A stretch of DNA of 36,809 nucleotides from Anaerolineae bacterium (GCA_016926875.1 JAFGNU010000047.1:1-36809), one strand, 5' to 3'. Shown: positions 14,143 to 22,853, counted from the stretch's first letter. Notes: generated by a model not told the origin, from the letters alone. Program-made: numbers and translations.

Positions 14143-15563
14143 TGCCGGACACCAACACGCTGCTCGAAGCTGCCGAGACGTTCACCCCACTGCGCGCTGG
14201 CGACCTGCCCATCTTCCGCCAGGACGGCGGCGTGTATACGCTGTTCTATGCGCCTGGCTGCCTGTGTGTGATCGAGCGGCACCACGCCGCGCGCCTTGAA
14301 GCAGCTATCACCTCACCCGGCGGGGCCGATCAGGCAGGTGCCCACTGGGGTACGGCGCTCCGGACACACGCGGAGCGTGCCGTTACAGAAGCCGAACGCC
14401 GGTTGAGTGAGCCGTTCGCCCCGGAATGCCTGACGCTGTACCTGAACAACGAGTGCAACCTGGCCTGTGTATACTGCTACGCCGATCCGGCCCCCCGGCC
14501 CGCCGCCCGCCTGCAACCGGACGCCATCGCCGCTGCTGCCGAGATCGTGGCGGCTCACTGCCGGGCCAAAGGGCTGCCATTCACGGCTGTGTTTCATGGG
14601 GGCGGCGAACCCACGCTGCACCGCGCGGACGTCGAGCGCGCGCTGACGCTGATCGAGCGCGCCGCCGCTGCGTCGGATGTGCCGCTGTTCCGCTACGTGG
14701 CGACCAACGGCGTCATGTCCGCGCAAAAAGCCGCCTGGCTGGCCGGTAGTTTTGACCTGGTCGGCCTGTCATGTGATGGTACGCCGGATATTCAGGATCG
14801 CCAGCGCCCGCGCCGGGGTGGCGGATCGACTTCAGCCGCCATCGAACGCACCGCCGAACAACTGCACCGGGCCGACCGCCCTTTTCATGTGCGGGCCACG
14901 ATCACAGCCGCCACGCTGCACCGGCAGGTCGAGATCGCCGGGTATATCTGCCGCAAGCTGGCCCCGGCGGAAATTCATTTTGAGCCGGTTTATTTGGGCG
15001 GCAGGGCCGACGCCGGTATCGGGCTGGACGTGGAACAGGCGGAGGCGTATGTGAGACATTTTTTCGCCGCGCGAGACGTAGCGCACAGCTACGGCATCCC
15101 GCTGACCACCTCCGGCAGCCGTCCCGGCGCGGTGCACGGCGCGTACTGCAACGTGTATCGCCATGTGCTGAACCTGGTGCCGCCGGGGGCAGCGACGGCG
15201 TGCTTCAAAATCACCGGGGAAGCGCAAGCGCAGCAGGCGGGCGTATGTATTGGCACGTTGAACCGCCAAACCGGGCGCTTTGTTATCGACCACGAGCGGA
15301 TCACCGCGCTGCGGCGGCGCCTGGATAGAATGCCCGCACGCTGTGTGAACTGCTTCAACCGATACCACTGCGTCCACGAATGTCCCGACATCTGCCCGCT
15401 GGGCGATGCGCCGCCTGGGTCGGAGCCGGGGTTCCGCTGCCGGATGCAAAAAGCGCTGGCCTATGCGCTGCTGCAAGAAAAAGCCGGTGCGCTGTGGGCG
15501 GCTGCGCAGGCGGGCACCATCGCGCACGATGAGACAGGAGCTTATGGAACAACAGCTTTTTGA
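14142..15563 (+). CDS. Radical SAM/SPASM peptide maturase (maturase 5)
   Basis: This 473-residue protein has an N-terminal domain with FRQDGGVYTLFYAPGC, again similar in plan to those of maturases 1 and 3. The cluster motif is NECNLACVYC (C105, C109, C112), with GGGEP at 153-157. A C-terminal SPASM region includes AYCNVY, TACFKI, RCVNCFNRYHCVHECPDIC and a last RCRMQ. Its extra CPDIC makes this SPASM region slightly longer than in the sister enzymes. It overlaps the RRE gene upstream by one base and the HemN-like gene downstream by 20 bases. I regard it as the third SPASM maturase of the locus; which WD40 tail it serves cannot be told. Confidence 0.9.
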   Translation: MPDTNTLLEAAETFTPLRAGDLPIFRQDGGVYTLFYAPGCLCVIERHHAARLEAAITSPGGADQAGAHWGTALRTHAERAVTEAERRLSEPFAPECLTLYLNNECNLACVYCYADPAPRPAARLQPDAIAAAAEIVAAHCRAKGLPFTAVFHGGGEPTLHRADVERALTLIERAAAASDVPLFRYVATNGVMSAQKAAWLAGSFDLVGLSCDGTPDIQDRQRPRRGGGSTSAAIERTAEQLHRADRPFHVRATITAATLHRQVEIAGYICRKLAPAEIHFEPVYLGGRADAGIGLDVEQAEAYVRHFFAARDVAHSYGIPLTTSGSRPGAVHGAYCNVYRHVLNLVPPGAATACFKITGEAQAQQAGVCIGTLNRQTGRFVIDHERITALRRRLDRMPARCVNCFNRYHCVHECPDICPLGDAPPGSEPGFRCRMQKALAYALLQEKAGALWAAAQAGTIAHDETGAYGTTAF

Positions 15564-16890
15564 GCAATTTTTCCGCGCGGCACCACCGGAGATCGACGTA
15601 GAGGCTGTCTGGCGAGAATGGCGGGCGCTGCGTTCACCCTATGACATCAACAGCCGCCATTTGCCGCTGCCCGTGTGGGCCAGGCGGAGCTTTACCGAGA
15701 GCGGTGAACAGGCATGGTCGATCCTGGCCGATGACCTGGAGCAGTTTGATCCCAATAAGGCGTTTTGCATCTATATCCACATCCCTTTTTGCGCCCGGCG
15801 GTGCAGCTTTTGCGACTGTTATTCTTTCCCGCTCAACCGGCACCGCGAGCGGCATATCAAAGATTACGTTGGGCTGCTCGATCAGGAAATGCGCCTGTGG
15901 GGCGCGCTCGGCACGCTGGCGCAGCGCCCGGTATCCACCGTGCACTTTGGCGGCGGAACGCCTCCCTTCCTGGGCGCGGACGCGTTCAGCCGCGTGGTGC
16001 AAAGTTGCCAGCAGTGTTTCCAGGCTGGTTCACACACCGAGTGGGCGCTGGAATCGACCTCGTCCGAGCTGACGGACGAGATAGTCGATACGCTGGATAG
16101 TCTGGGCTTCACGCGGCTGCACATCGGCGTGCAAACACTTGAGGACCCGGTCCGCGAGCATATCAACCGCCAGGAACCGGCAGCGGTGGTCTTAAACAAG
16201 ATCAGCAGGGCCGTCAACCGGGGCTGGATCGTCAGCGTGGATATGATCGTAGGGCTGCCGGGGCAAACGCTCGGCGGGCTGCTCAGCGATCTCAAAACGC
16301 TGGCCGGTGCCGGGGTAGACGGCTTCTCGCTGTACGAACTGCAAGTGTCGCATCGCAACCGCCGGTTTGCCGAACAATACCACCTGGATGACCAGCCGCG
16401 CCTGATCAACTACTTTTTTATGCAGGCTGCATCACGGTACCTGATGGCGCTGGGCTACCGCAAAACCCTGTTCAATCACTACGCCCGCGAGCGCGACACC
16501 AACCTATACTTCACCTTCCCGGAGCGCGGCGAGGACTGCCTGGCGCTGGGCACCATCGCCGACGGCATGTTTGGGGATTATCACTACCGCCACCCAACCT
16601 ACGCTGCCTACTGCCGGGGTGTGACCGGCGTATTCCCCGGCTTGCAAGGGGGGCTGCGCCGTAATGCGCTTGAAAACCGCCTGCAACCGCTCACAACCGC
16701 GCTGATGGCGGGGCGTGTTTCATCTAAACTGTTGATCGATTCGGTCGGGCCTATCCTGGCGCGGCGCTGGCGCGAACTGGCGCTGCTGGCTGAAGCACCG
16801 CACGCCGACGATCTCCACCTGACCGGCAGCGGGTCGTGGTTTGTGGGCAATATGATCTCGCAGTTGGTTGAGCAAGCGCCGCCGGGTTGA
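15544..16890 (+). CDS. HemN-like radical SAM protein, possible class C methyltransferase
   Basis: This 448-residue protein has the HemN signature CX3CX2CXC in IPFCARRCSFCDCYSF (C83, C87, C90, C92), then FGGGTP at 135-140 and a DMIVGLPGQT block. The start at 15544 follows AGGAG at 15536-15540. The family includes oxygen-independent coproporphyrinogen oxidase, the haem chaperone HemW, and class C radical-SAM methyltransferases that act in natural-product and RiPP pathways. Because it is the last gene of a maturase operon and overlaps maturase 5, a methylating or tailoring role on the same substrate is more likely than haem synthesis. The haem enzyme cannot be excluded by eye. No terminator was seen in the 53 bases before the convergent next gene. 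Confidence 0.82.
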   Translation: MEQQLFEQFFRAAPPEIDVEAVWREWRALRSPYDINSRHLPLPVWARRSFTESGEQAWSILADDLEQFDPNKAFCIYIHIPFCARRCSFCDCYSFPLNRHRERHIKDYVGLLDQEMRLWGALGTLAQRPVSTVHFGGGTPPFLGADAFSRVVQSCQQCFQAGSHTEWALESTSSELTDEIVDTLDSLGFTRLHIGVQTLEDPVREHINRQEPAAVVLNKISRAVNRGWIVSVDMIVGLPGQTLGGLLSDLKTLAGAGVDGFSLYELQVSHRNRRFAEQYHLDDQPRLINYFFMQAASRYLMALGYRKTLFNHYARERDTNLYFTFPERGEDCLALGTIADGMFGDYHYRHPTYAAYCRGVTGVFPGLQGGLRRNALENRLQPLTTALMAGRVSSKLLIDSVGPILARRWRELALLAEAPHADDLHLTGSGSWFVGNMISQLVEQAPPG

Positions 16891-16943
16891 TCCTGACGAT
16901 GGGCAAAGCGCCGTTAGCAACCGAGGCCGAGGCAGACGTTATT

Positions 16944-17318
16944 TCATGATGGTTGGTGGATAAACTTTATGACGAGGTTGCGCAGCTCCTGCGTATGGAA
17001 AGGCTTGTACAAAAACCCTGACGCACCCAATTCCAGCGCGCGCGTCTCGTCTCCTGGGCTGCTGCGGGCTGTAAAGGTGATCAGCGGTATGCCGTCCAGT
17101 TGGGGGAGTTGCTGCAAGTGCTGAATTAATGCGAACCCGTCCATATCCGGCAGGTTGATATCTGTCAGCACCAGGTCAACCGGCTGTTTTTCGACTATCT
17201 CCAACGCAGCGTGGGCATCCGGCGCCCCCACCACATCGATCTTCAGCGATTTGAGGACGTGCATTACCAACCGGCGCACGACAACTTCGTCATCTACAAC
17301 CAATACCGTTGGGGTCAT
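16944..17318 (-). CDS. Single-domain response regulator (CheY-like)
   Basis: This 124-residue receiver domain has no output domain. The acidic pocket is DD at residues 9-10, the phospho-acceptor is D53 in LVLTDINLPD, T83 is the switch residue and K105 lies in YKPF. It starts six bases after the stop of the RsbW-like gene and ends the operon 17318-19340 in the direction of transcription. Stand-alone receivers near partner-switching modules usually control phosphatase or kinase activity, which is the likely role here. It converges on the maturase operon. Confidence 0.92.
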   Translation of the reverse strand: MTPTVLVVDDEVVVRRLVMHVLKSLKIDVVGAPDAHAALEIVEKQPVDLVLTDINLPDMDGFALIQHLQQLPQLDGIPLITFTARSSPGDETRALELGASGFLYKPFHTQELRNLVIKFIHQPS

Positions 17319-17324
17319 CTGTGT

Positions 17325-17720
17325 CTATCCTATCACTTTGGTCAACTGCCAGCGATTGCCTGCTGGCAGGCGTTGGTGGCTCACCTCGTCCATTACCTGA
17401 TGGATAATATGCATACCCCAGCCGCTTTCCGGCAGATCAAGGGGATTCGGCGGCACGATCTCTGCGGGTGGTGTATAGGGATTCGGAGCACCGTCCTGCA
17501 CAGACACGATCAGTGTTTGGCCGTTAAGCTCGGCTTCGAGCGTTATTTGCCCCTCTGTTCCACCATAGCCGTGCTGCACAATATTGGCACACAACTCATG
17601 CACCGCCAGCGCCAACTGCGCCCGCAGGCAAGACTGCGCCGGATCAATCACCGATTCAATAAAAGGGGTGATCTGCGCCAGCGCTTCGTAGGTTGCCGGG
17701 ATAACCAGTTCTCTACGCAT
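17325..17720 (-). CDS. RsbW-like anti-sigma factor serine kinase
   Basis: This 131-residue GHKL ATPase domain has the N-box in HELCANIVQHGYGG (E42, N46), the G1 box in VSVQDGAPNP (D76, G77) and a G2-like GWGMHII near 100-106. There is no transmembrane or dimerisation domain, as in RsbW/SpoIIAB proteins, which phosphorylate a STAS partner and sequester a sigma factor. No sigma factor gene is in the window. It lies 14 bases after the phosphatase gene, in the same operon as the STAS protein that is its likely substrate. Confidence 0.88.
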   Translation of the reverse strand: MRRELVIPATYEALAQITPFIESVIDPAQSCLRAQLALAVHELCANIVQHGYGGTEGQITLEAELNGQTLIVSVQDGAPNPYTPPAEIVPPNPLDLPESGWGMHIIHQVMDEVSHQRLPAGNRWQLTKVIG

Positions 17721-17734
17721 GAACGATCTCTTTT

Positions 17735-19006
17735 CTACGCACCAAAACGAATCGCCAGGATAGTCTGGTCATCATGCATCGGGGCACCATTGCGCAGGCG
17801 GTCAGCGGTGGTTAATACGGCGTCAATCAGGTGTTCCACGTGAGCGACGTCCGGCGGAATAGCATCCAGCAGCCCGCGCGTTCCCCACAGCCTTTGCCCG
17901 GTTTCGATCTCGCTCAGGCCATCGCTGTAACAAACGACCATGTCGCCAGGATGCAGGGTAGCGCGTTGGGGCAGCGGGGCGCTGTCGGGCAGTACCCCAA
18001 TCGGGGGCATTGTCGCTTCCCACTGCTGCCACTTTTCCGGCTGTCCAAGCAGCGTCGGCGGGTGGCCTGCGTTCGCCTGTTCGATCTCACCGGTAACCGG
18101 ATCAATTGCTATAACCGTTGCAGTGGCGAACAGCTCCGCGTCGGTATACGCATCGTAAAACTCGTGATTGACCGTCTCGATAGCATCTACCGGCGGCAGA
18201 TTAAGCCGCAGCACCATCTTTAGCGCCGTATGCAAAGACACCGCCGCCAGCGCTGCGGGCAGCCCTTTCCCGGCCACGTCCAGCACATAACACGCCAGGT
18301 GCCCTGACGGCTGCATCACCCAGCCCCAGGCATCCCCGCCCACCGTTGCGGCAGGCTGCCAGTCGATCCCCACCTGCAAACCGGCGATACGCGGCCCGGT
18401 GGCGGGTTGGATCGAGCGCTGGATCAGTCCGGCGATCTGCATCGCATGGGCGATCTGGGCTTCGCGCACCCGGCTGGCAGCCAGGTCAGCCGCTACAATT
18501 TGTCCGGCAGCCCGCTCGGTCATGCGCATCAGCGTGCGGGCATCGTAGGCGCTAAAATCACGCCGTCCTTCCGCCAGGCCAACACCAATCGCGCCGACAA
18601 CCTGCTCGCTGACCACAATCGGCGTCAGCAGCCAGTTTATTGGCGCACCGGTCCATGTCCGGACGTTACGCGCGCGGCACGGCTGGGTAAGCTGGGAACA
18701 GTCATCCAGGTATTTTTGCAGATCGCTGAACGCCACAGCATTTGAAGGGATGGTGAACCACTCGGCGGGTCTATCGTCCCCTGGCGCCAGGTATAACGCG
18801 CCGACATCGGCATCTACTGCCACCATGATCGATTCCAGGACGGGCACAATATCACCCGTAGAATTCGCCTGCTGCGGGGTGGCCTGCAAAAATGGCACCA
18901 ACTGGTCCCATGCCTGGGCCAGGGACGCGGTCATCTCTTCCAGCTCGGTTTCAAGCTGGCGGATGCGCGCCTCGTATGCCTCAGCCGTTTTGTTGGAGTT
19001 TGTCAT
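17735..19006 (-). CDS. GAF-domain PP2C (SpoIIE-type) serine phosphatase
   Basis: This 423-residue protein starts with a short coiled-coil segment (about 8-45, ARIRQLETELEEM). It continues with a GAF domain (about 50-185) and a PP2C/SpoIIE catalytic domain (about 210-423). Phosphatase metal-site motifs are VGGDAWGW, LDVAGKGLPAALAAV, VCYSDGLSEI and HDDQTILAI. In partner-switching modules such RsbU/RsbP-like proteins dephosphorylate the STAS antagonist after the sensor domain perceives a signal. It overlaps the STAS gene upstream by 26 bases. The GAF ligand is unknown. Confidence 0.92.
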   Translation of the reverse strand: MTNSNKTAEAYEARIRQLETELEEMTASLAQAWDQLVPFLQATPQQANSTGDIVPVLESIMVAVDADVGALYLAPGDDRPAEWFTIPSNAVAFSDLQKYLDDCSQLTQPCRARNVRTWTGAPINWLLTPIVVSEQVVGAIGVGLAEGRRDFSAYDARTLMRMTERAAGQIVAADLAASRVREAQIAHAMQIAGLIQRSIQPATGPRIAGLQVGIDWQPAATVGGDAWGWVMQPSGHLACYVLDVAGKGLPAALAAVSLHTALKMVLRLNLPPVDAIETVNHEFYDAYTDAELFATATVIAIDPVTGEIEQANAGHPPTLLGQPEKWQQWEATMPPIGVLPDSAPLPQRATLHPGDMVVCYSDGLSEIETGQRLWGTRGLLDAIPPDVAHVEHLIDAVLTTADRLRNGAPMHDDQTILAIRFGA

Positions 19007-19340
19007 TGCTCGGAAACAGGGCTAACGCTTCTTCTACCGAGGATGTCACAGTCAGGGCGCGATCCATTGCGGTCAGTTCGAAGATAACCTTAACCGCTTC
19101 AGCCGGATTGGCGATCACCAGGTTGCCGCCTCGTTTTCGAGCAGTTTTTAACCCGCTGATCAGTGTTGCCAGCGCGATCGAGTCGATAAACGTGGTCTGT
19201 GACAGATCGACCACAATATGCCGGATAGCATCATCGCTTCGCCAGCACGCTTTGACCTCTTCCATGGTGTGCGCATCAAACCGCCCGCCGATGTGAAGCA
19301 CAAGCGTGACATCATCAGGCTGTTCTTTCTTCAATTCCAT
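18981..19340 (-). CDS. STAS-domain anti-anti-sigma factor
   Basis: This 119-residue protein has the RsbV/SpoIIAA pattern: an N-terminal strand region with GGRFDAHT, and a central VVDLSQTTFIDSIALATLI in which S54 after D53 is the expected phosphorylation site. It is the first gene of the partner-switching operon. Its 3' end overlaps the phosphatase gene by 26 bases in another frame. The ribosome-binding site is AAGGAAAC on the minus strand. Its likely partners are the RsbW-like kinase and the GAF-PP2C phosphatase encoded just downstream. Confidence 0.92.
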   Translation of the reverse strand: MELKKEQPDDVTLVLHIGGRFDAHTMEEVKACWRSDDAIRHIVVDLSQTTFIDSIALATLISGLKTARKRGGNLVIANPAEAVKVIFELTAMDRALTVTSSVEEALALFPSNDKLQQNG

Positions 19341-19374
19341 GCAGATTGTTTCCTTCTATACGCCCGCGTTTTCA

Positions 19375-19416
19375 ACCGCTACTCAAAGTGTAGCAGCGGT
19401 CTGGCTTGTGTCACAA
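19375..19416 (-). promoter_or_regulatory. Candidate promoter with dyad before the partner-switching operon
   Basis: On the minus strand, TTGTGA (19411-19416), 18 bases and TACACT (19387-19392) lie upstream of the STAS start at 19340. A 6-base inverted repeat ACCGCT/AGCGGT (19375-19380 and 19395-19400) encloses the -10 element and could be an operator. Assigned by eye. Confidence 0.4.
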
Positions 19417-20859
19417 CACGCCGTGCGGGTGGGGGATCAGGGAATGGGGTTTTTCCAGCCCGTGAGCTTCCATTAACCCGGTATTCCCCAATATCTCGGC
19501 AGGGGCACCGTCTGCGATGATACGCCGCTCATCGAGCAGGATCACGCGGTCGCACACTTCGAGGATCAATTCGAGGTCATGAGATGCAATCAGGAATGTT
19601 TGTTCAGACGCCTGCAAAAACCGGATCAGGCGGCGGCGGGACCGGATATCGAGGCTGGCGTCCGGCTCGTCGTACAGGATCAGGCGGGGCCGCATTGCCA
19701 GCACGCCCGCAATCGATACCATGCGTTTCTCGCCGCCGGACAGGTGGTGCGGTGGACGGTCGGCCAGCGCCAAGGCGCCGGTGATCGAGAGCGCTTCTTG
19801 TACCCGGCGCTCGACATCGATTTCCGGCAGTCCCATATTCAGCGGGCCAAACGCCACGTCATCCCTCACCGAGGGCGAGAACAGTTGATCATCGGGATTC
19901 TGGAACACCAGCCCGATCTCCGGGTGGAAGTCGCCATAACGAACCGGTTGGCCGCACATGGTGATCGTGCCGGTGTCCGGCCTGGCTACCCCGCAGATCA
20001 CCAGGAACAGCGAGGTTTTGCCCGCGCCGTTTGGCCCGATCAGGCCAACGCGGTCACCCGGCATCACGTCAAAGCTCACATGCTCCAATACGGTAGGGCG
20101 ATCTGGATAGGCAAACGATACACCGGAGACGGCCAGCACCGGACCGGCGGACCGGCTGGCAGGCATAGCGCCGGTTTCCTGGCAAGGAGTTTGGCGCTCA
20201 GCGCGCCCGTATCCGCGTAGTTTCATCGCTTTGTAGACTCGTTCGGACTGTTCATAACTGCGTACCAGGATGCTGCCCGCCAAAGCCGCCAGCGTGCGCA
20301 GCCCGTCCAGGCTCAGCCGCCGGGCGTGAAAACCGCGCAGCCGCATCGCAGTTTCCATCGTCGCCAGCGTGTCCCCGATCTCGAACAAATAGCGGAACGA
20401 CAGCAGCATCATATCGGCCAGCAGCAGCGGCAGGCCCAGCCCGCGCATGGCCTTGATCGTGGTCAAAAACGGGGCAGTGCCAAACAACACCAGCCCAACC
20501 GTCAGAATGCAAAAAAAGCGGCTGGCGATCAGCAGCAGGGACAGCAAGCCTTCCTGCCGGATCGCCAGCGGGCCGAGGCCCAGTAAGATCGTGTCCCCTG
20601 TAGTAAACGGCAGCACCACGGCTATGACCAGCATAAAAAAGCCGGGATAGCGCAGCCGCGTAAGCAGGAACGACAGCGGCAGCCGCGACAGGGCATACAA
20701 TCCGGCAGTGATGGCGACCATCACCGGCACCAACCACAGATCGCGCACAAACGAAAATGCAAAGATCAGGGCCAGCAGCGCGACCAGCTTGGCGCGCGGT
20801 TCCCAACGGTGCAGCCAGGAATCCAGGTGCGCGTATTCATCGATCCACAGGCTCATCAA
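19411..20859 (-). CDS. Fused CbiQ-CbiO cobalt/nickel energy-coupling factor transporter
   Basis: This 482-residue fusion combines two subunits that are usually separate. Residues of about 1-225 are the CbiQ/EcfT membrane component, with hydrophobic helices and the two Ala-x-x-x-Arg-Gly coupling motifs AMRLRGF and AMKLRGY. Residues of about 240-470 are the CbiO/EcfA ATPase, with Walker A GPNGAGKT at 275-282, the LSGGEKRM signature, Walker B LILYDEPD and the switch histidine in IASHDLEL. It follows cbiM with a four-base overlap. The fusion guarantees equal amounts of both parts. The metal (cobalt or nickel) cannot be decided from this gene. The stop at 19411 overlaps the promoter of the next operon. 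Confidence 0.92.
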   Translation of the reverse strand: MMSLWIDEYAHLDSWLHRWEPRAKLVALLALIFAFSFVRDLWLVPVMVAITAGLYALSRLPLSFLLTRLRYPGFFMLVIAVVLPFTTGDTILLGLGPLAIRQEGLLSLLLIASRFFCILTVGLVLFGTAPFLTTIKAMRGLGLPLLLADMMLLSFRYLFEIGDTLATMETAMRLRGFHARRLSLDGLRTLAALAGSILVRSYEQSERVYKAMKLRGYGRAERQTPCQETGAMPASRSAGPVLAVSGVSFAYPDRPTVLEHVSFDVMPGDRVGLIGPNGAGKTSLFLVICGVARPDTGTITMCGQPVRYGDFHPEIGLVFQNPDDQLFSPSVRDDVAFGPLNMGLPEIDVERRVQEALSITGALALADRPPHHLSGGEKRMVSIAGVLAMRPRLILYDEPDASLDIRSRRRLIRFLQASEQTFLIASHDLELILEVCDRVILLDERRIIADGAPAEILGNTGLMEAHGLEKPHSLIPHPHGVL

Positions 20860-21494
20860 CTCGCTATAAGCTCCGGCTTGACCCGCTGCAAGTATAGCAC
20901 CACCATCGCCGTAAAAGCGCCTTCCAACACCATCAGCGGGACATGCGCCAGCGTCAGCGCGTAGATCGCTTCCTGCTCCGCCTGGACATCAAGATCAGCC
21001 GGGATCGTCGTGATCAACAGTGTGAATGCTATTAGCGCCGCGATGCCCAATCCAGCCGCTCCCCCGGCAAAGGCAAATGCCCCAGTCCAGCGCGGCCCGT
21101 GCAGGCCCAGGCGATGTTGCAGCCGGAACAGGTGATAAGCCAGCAGGGCGGGCAGGCCCATCATGGCCGTATTCACGCCCAGTGTCGTCAGGCCGCCGTG
21201 CTGAAACATCACCGCCTGGAAAAAAAGACCGATCAGGATAGCCGGAAAGGCATAGTAACCCAGCACCACGCCTAACAAGCCGTTCAAGACCAGGTGAACG
21301 CTGGTCGGCGGCACGGGGATGTGAATCCACGATGCCACAAAAAACGCGGCGGTCAGCAGGGACGCTTTGGGAACGGCGGCATAGGGGTCTGCTTCCCGGT
21401 CGATCTGGCGCAGCGCATACCAGGTCGCCGCCCCGGTCACTGCGTACCCCGCGATGCAGACTTCTGCCGGAAGAATGCCGTCCGGGATATGCAT
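20856..21494 (-). CDS. cbiM: CbiM cobalt/nickel transport substrate-binding membrane protein
   Basis: This 212-residue protein begins with MHIPDGILP. The N-terminal Met-His-Ile-Pro-Asp-Gly, with a conserved His2 as metal ligand, is the hallmark of CbiM/NikM proteins. A second feature is the PPTSVHLVLNGLLG block. Five or six hydrophobic helices follow. The start at 21494 is fixed by this motif, since the metal site uses the N-terminus; the frame extends upstream to 21686 but those residues overlap the CbiL-like gene. It is the substrate-specific component that works with the CbiQ-CbiO fusion encoded next. Confidence 0.95.
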   Translation of the reverse strand: MHIPDGILPAEVCIAGYAVTGAATWYALRQIDREADPYAAVPKASLLTAAFFVASWIHIPVPPTSVHLVLNGLLGVVLGYYAFPAILIGLFFQAVMFQHGGLTTLGVNTAMMGLPALLAYHLFRLQHRLGLHGPRWTGAFAFAGGAAGLGIAALIAFTLLITTIPADLDVQAEQEAIYALTLAHVPLMVLEGAFTAMVVLYLQRVKPELIAS

Positions 21495-21988
21495 CAGGCA
21501 GCTTCTCCTGGCTCTTGAGCAGGCGGGCGCCTGCTTTGGAAGAAGAGCGCCGTACCGACAAAGCCCCAGATCACGCAGGCCGACATCAGGACGATCTGCG
21601 CCGTGCTGAAACCTTCGTCGCCGCCTTCTGTTACCACGCCCTGACCTGACTGCATCATCTCCTCGTCCAGCGGGATTTTGAGCCATTCACCGTGCCCGGC
21701 CTGGCGCACCTGGATTTCCCAGGTACCGGGTTTGGACGGGTCCGGCGAGAAGCTGAAACGCCCGTCATCGTCGCATTCACCGGTTAGCCAGGGCGTCTTG
21801 GGATCGTCCGGCGCATATACTATGACCTGCGCGTTCGCCATCGGCTCGCCCGTATCATAGGCCGCCTCGATTGCAATTGTAGGGCTGAACGTAACCGTGT
21901 ATGTGATCTTAACACCATGCGCCCAGACTGCCCCCGCCGATCCCAGTGCGATCACCAGCAGTAGTAACAAAATGATTATTCGTCTCAT
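21494..21988 (-). CDS. CbiL-like accessory protein of the metal transporter
   Basis: This 164-residue protein has an N-terminal signal or anchor helix (MRRIIILLLLLVIALGSAGA), then an extracytoplasmic beta domain, and a C-terminal membrane helix (AQIVLMSACVIWGFVGTALFF). The beta domain (NAQVIVYAPDD, then DDDGRFSFSPDPSKPGTWEI, and GHGEWLKI) looks like the carboxypeptidase-regulatory or DUF4198 type fold of CbiK/CbiL components. Such proteins accompany CbiM in nickel and cobalt importers. The start at 21988 was chosen because the signal helix begins there. Its stop overlaps the cbiM start. Confidence 0.75.
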   Translation of the reverse strand: MRRIIILLLLLVIALGSAGAVWAHGVKITYTVTFSPTIAIEAAYDTGEPMANAQVIVYAPDDPKTPWLTGECDDDGRFSFSPDPSKPGTWEIQVRQAGHGEWLKIPLDEEMMQSGQGVVTEGGDEGFSTAQIVLMSACVIWGFVGTALFFQSRRPPAQEPGEAA

Positions 21989-22004
21989 GCTGCTTGCCTC
22001 GCCA

Positions 22005-22853
22005 TTAACCGGTCTGGACTTCGTGACAGTGCCCCTCGCCAACGTGTCCCAGCGTAGGCAGGATGTCTACCAACATCTGGTAATCGTCCGCCGAGAGCGC
22101 TGTTTCCAGCCCGGCCATATCTACATCTAACACGCCGTCCTCGGCCAGCGCGGCCAGCGGATCAAAGCCTAGCGCGCCGGTGTTCAGGCTGTCGTCCGGC
22201 GGCGTATCGGCATCCCCAAAAATGTGATCAAAGTGGAACGTCATCTCGGCGTCGGCGGTGGCATCTGCCTCAACAAAGCCCTTACGTTCATCGCCAACGT
22301 ATTCGCCGCAGACATATTCGTACTCATTTTCCAGCTTGATTGTGAAAGCGATGCTTTCACCGTCTTTCTCTGCCGTGCCGATCAGCAGCAGCGTGTAGCC
22401 TGCGGCCTCGCCCTCAGGAGCCTGGACCATCCGCCAGGAGAGCGCGTTATAGTGCCCGACCGGGGCATCGGCTGCTGTGCCGATCAGGATCGGATCGGCG
22501 TCTGCGTCACCTGCGGCCAGATCAACGGTGTGCGTTCCCTCGATCCCAACCGTTACATTTGCCTGAAGCTCACCGCCCGATTCGGCATCATACGGCGGGT
22601 CGGTCTGGTAAGCTTTGATATCTGTCAGCGTAATATACAATTGGTCAAAGCTCAGATTCCAGCCATCCTTAGAGACAAACCCCTGCCGGACAAAGTCTTC
22701 ACCGTTGGCGTAAAACTCAAGCGTCCCGGTTTCGATCTGGGGTGTTTCGGTCTCAGCCTCGTCTTTCTTCTCGTCCTTGTCATCCCCGCAGGCGGCCAGC
22801 ATCGCCGCCGCCAACAGCAGAACTATCAGCATAACAAACGGTTTTTTCTTCAT
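22005..22853 (-). CDS. Lipoprotein of a metal-uptake operon, DUF4382-like
   Basis: This 282-residue protein has a signal peptide with lipobox LAAC (C22), followed by a charged Asp/Glu/Lys linker. The body contains FDQLYITLTDIKAY, a domain resembling DUF4382-type beta-sandwich proteins, and several acidic stretches. The C-terminus ends in GHVGEGHCHEVQTG with a His/Cys cluster that could bind metal. It is the first gene of the CbiL-CbiM-CbiQO operon, 16 bases before the CbiL-like gene. I infer capture or delivery of nickel or cobalt at the cell surface. No enzyme motif is visible, so the family assignment is tentative. Confidence 0.6.
   Translation of the reverse strand: MKKKPFVMLIVLLLAAAMLAACGDDKDEKKDEAETETPQIETGTLEFYANGEDFVRQGFVSKDGWNLSFDQLYITLTDIKAYQTDPPYDAESGGELQANVTVGIEGTHTVDLAAGDADADPILIGTAADAPVGHYNALSWRMVQAPEGEAAGYTLLLIGTAEKDGESIAFTIKLENEYEYVCGEYVGDERKGFVEADATADAEMTFHFDHIFGDADTPPDDSLNTGALGFDPLAALAEDGVLDVDMAGLETALSADDYQMLVDILPTLGHVGEGHCHEVQTG

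Noticed and set aside
16891..16943. A terminator between the convergent maturase and response-regulator genes
   Set aside because: No stable stem with a T-run was seen in this short gap.
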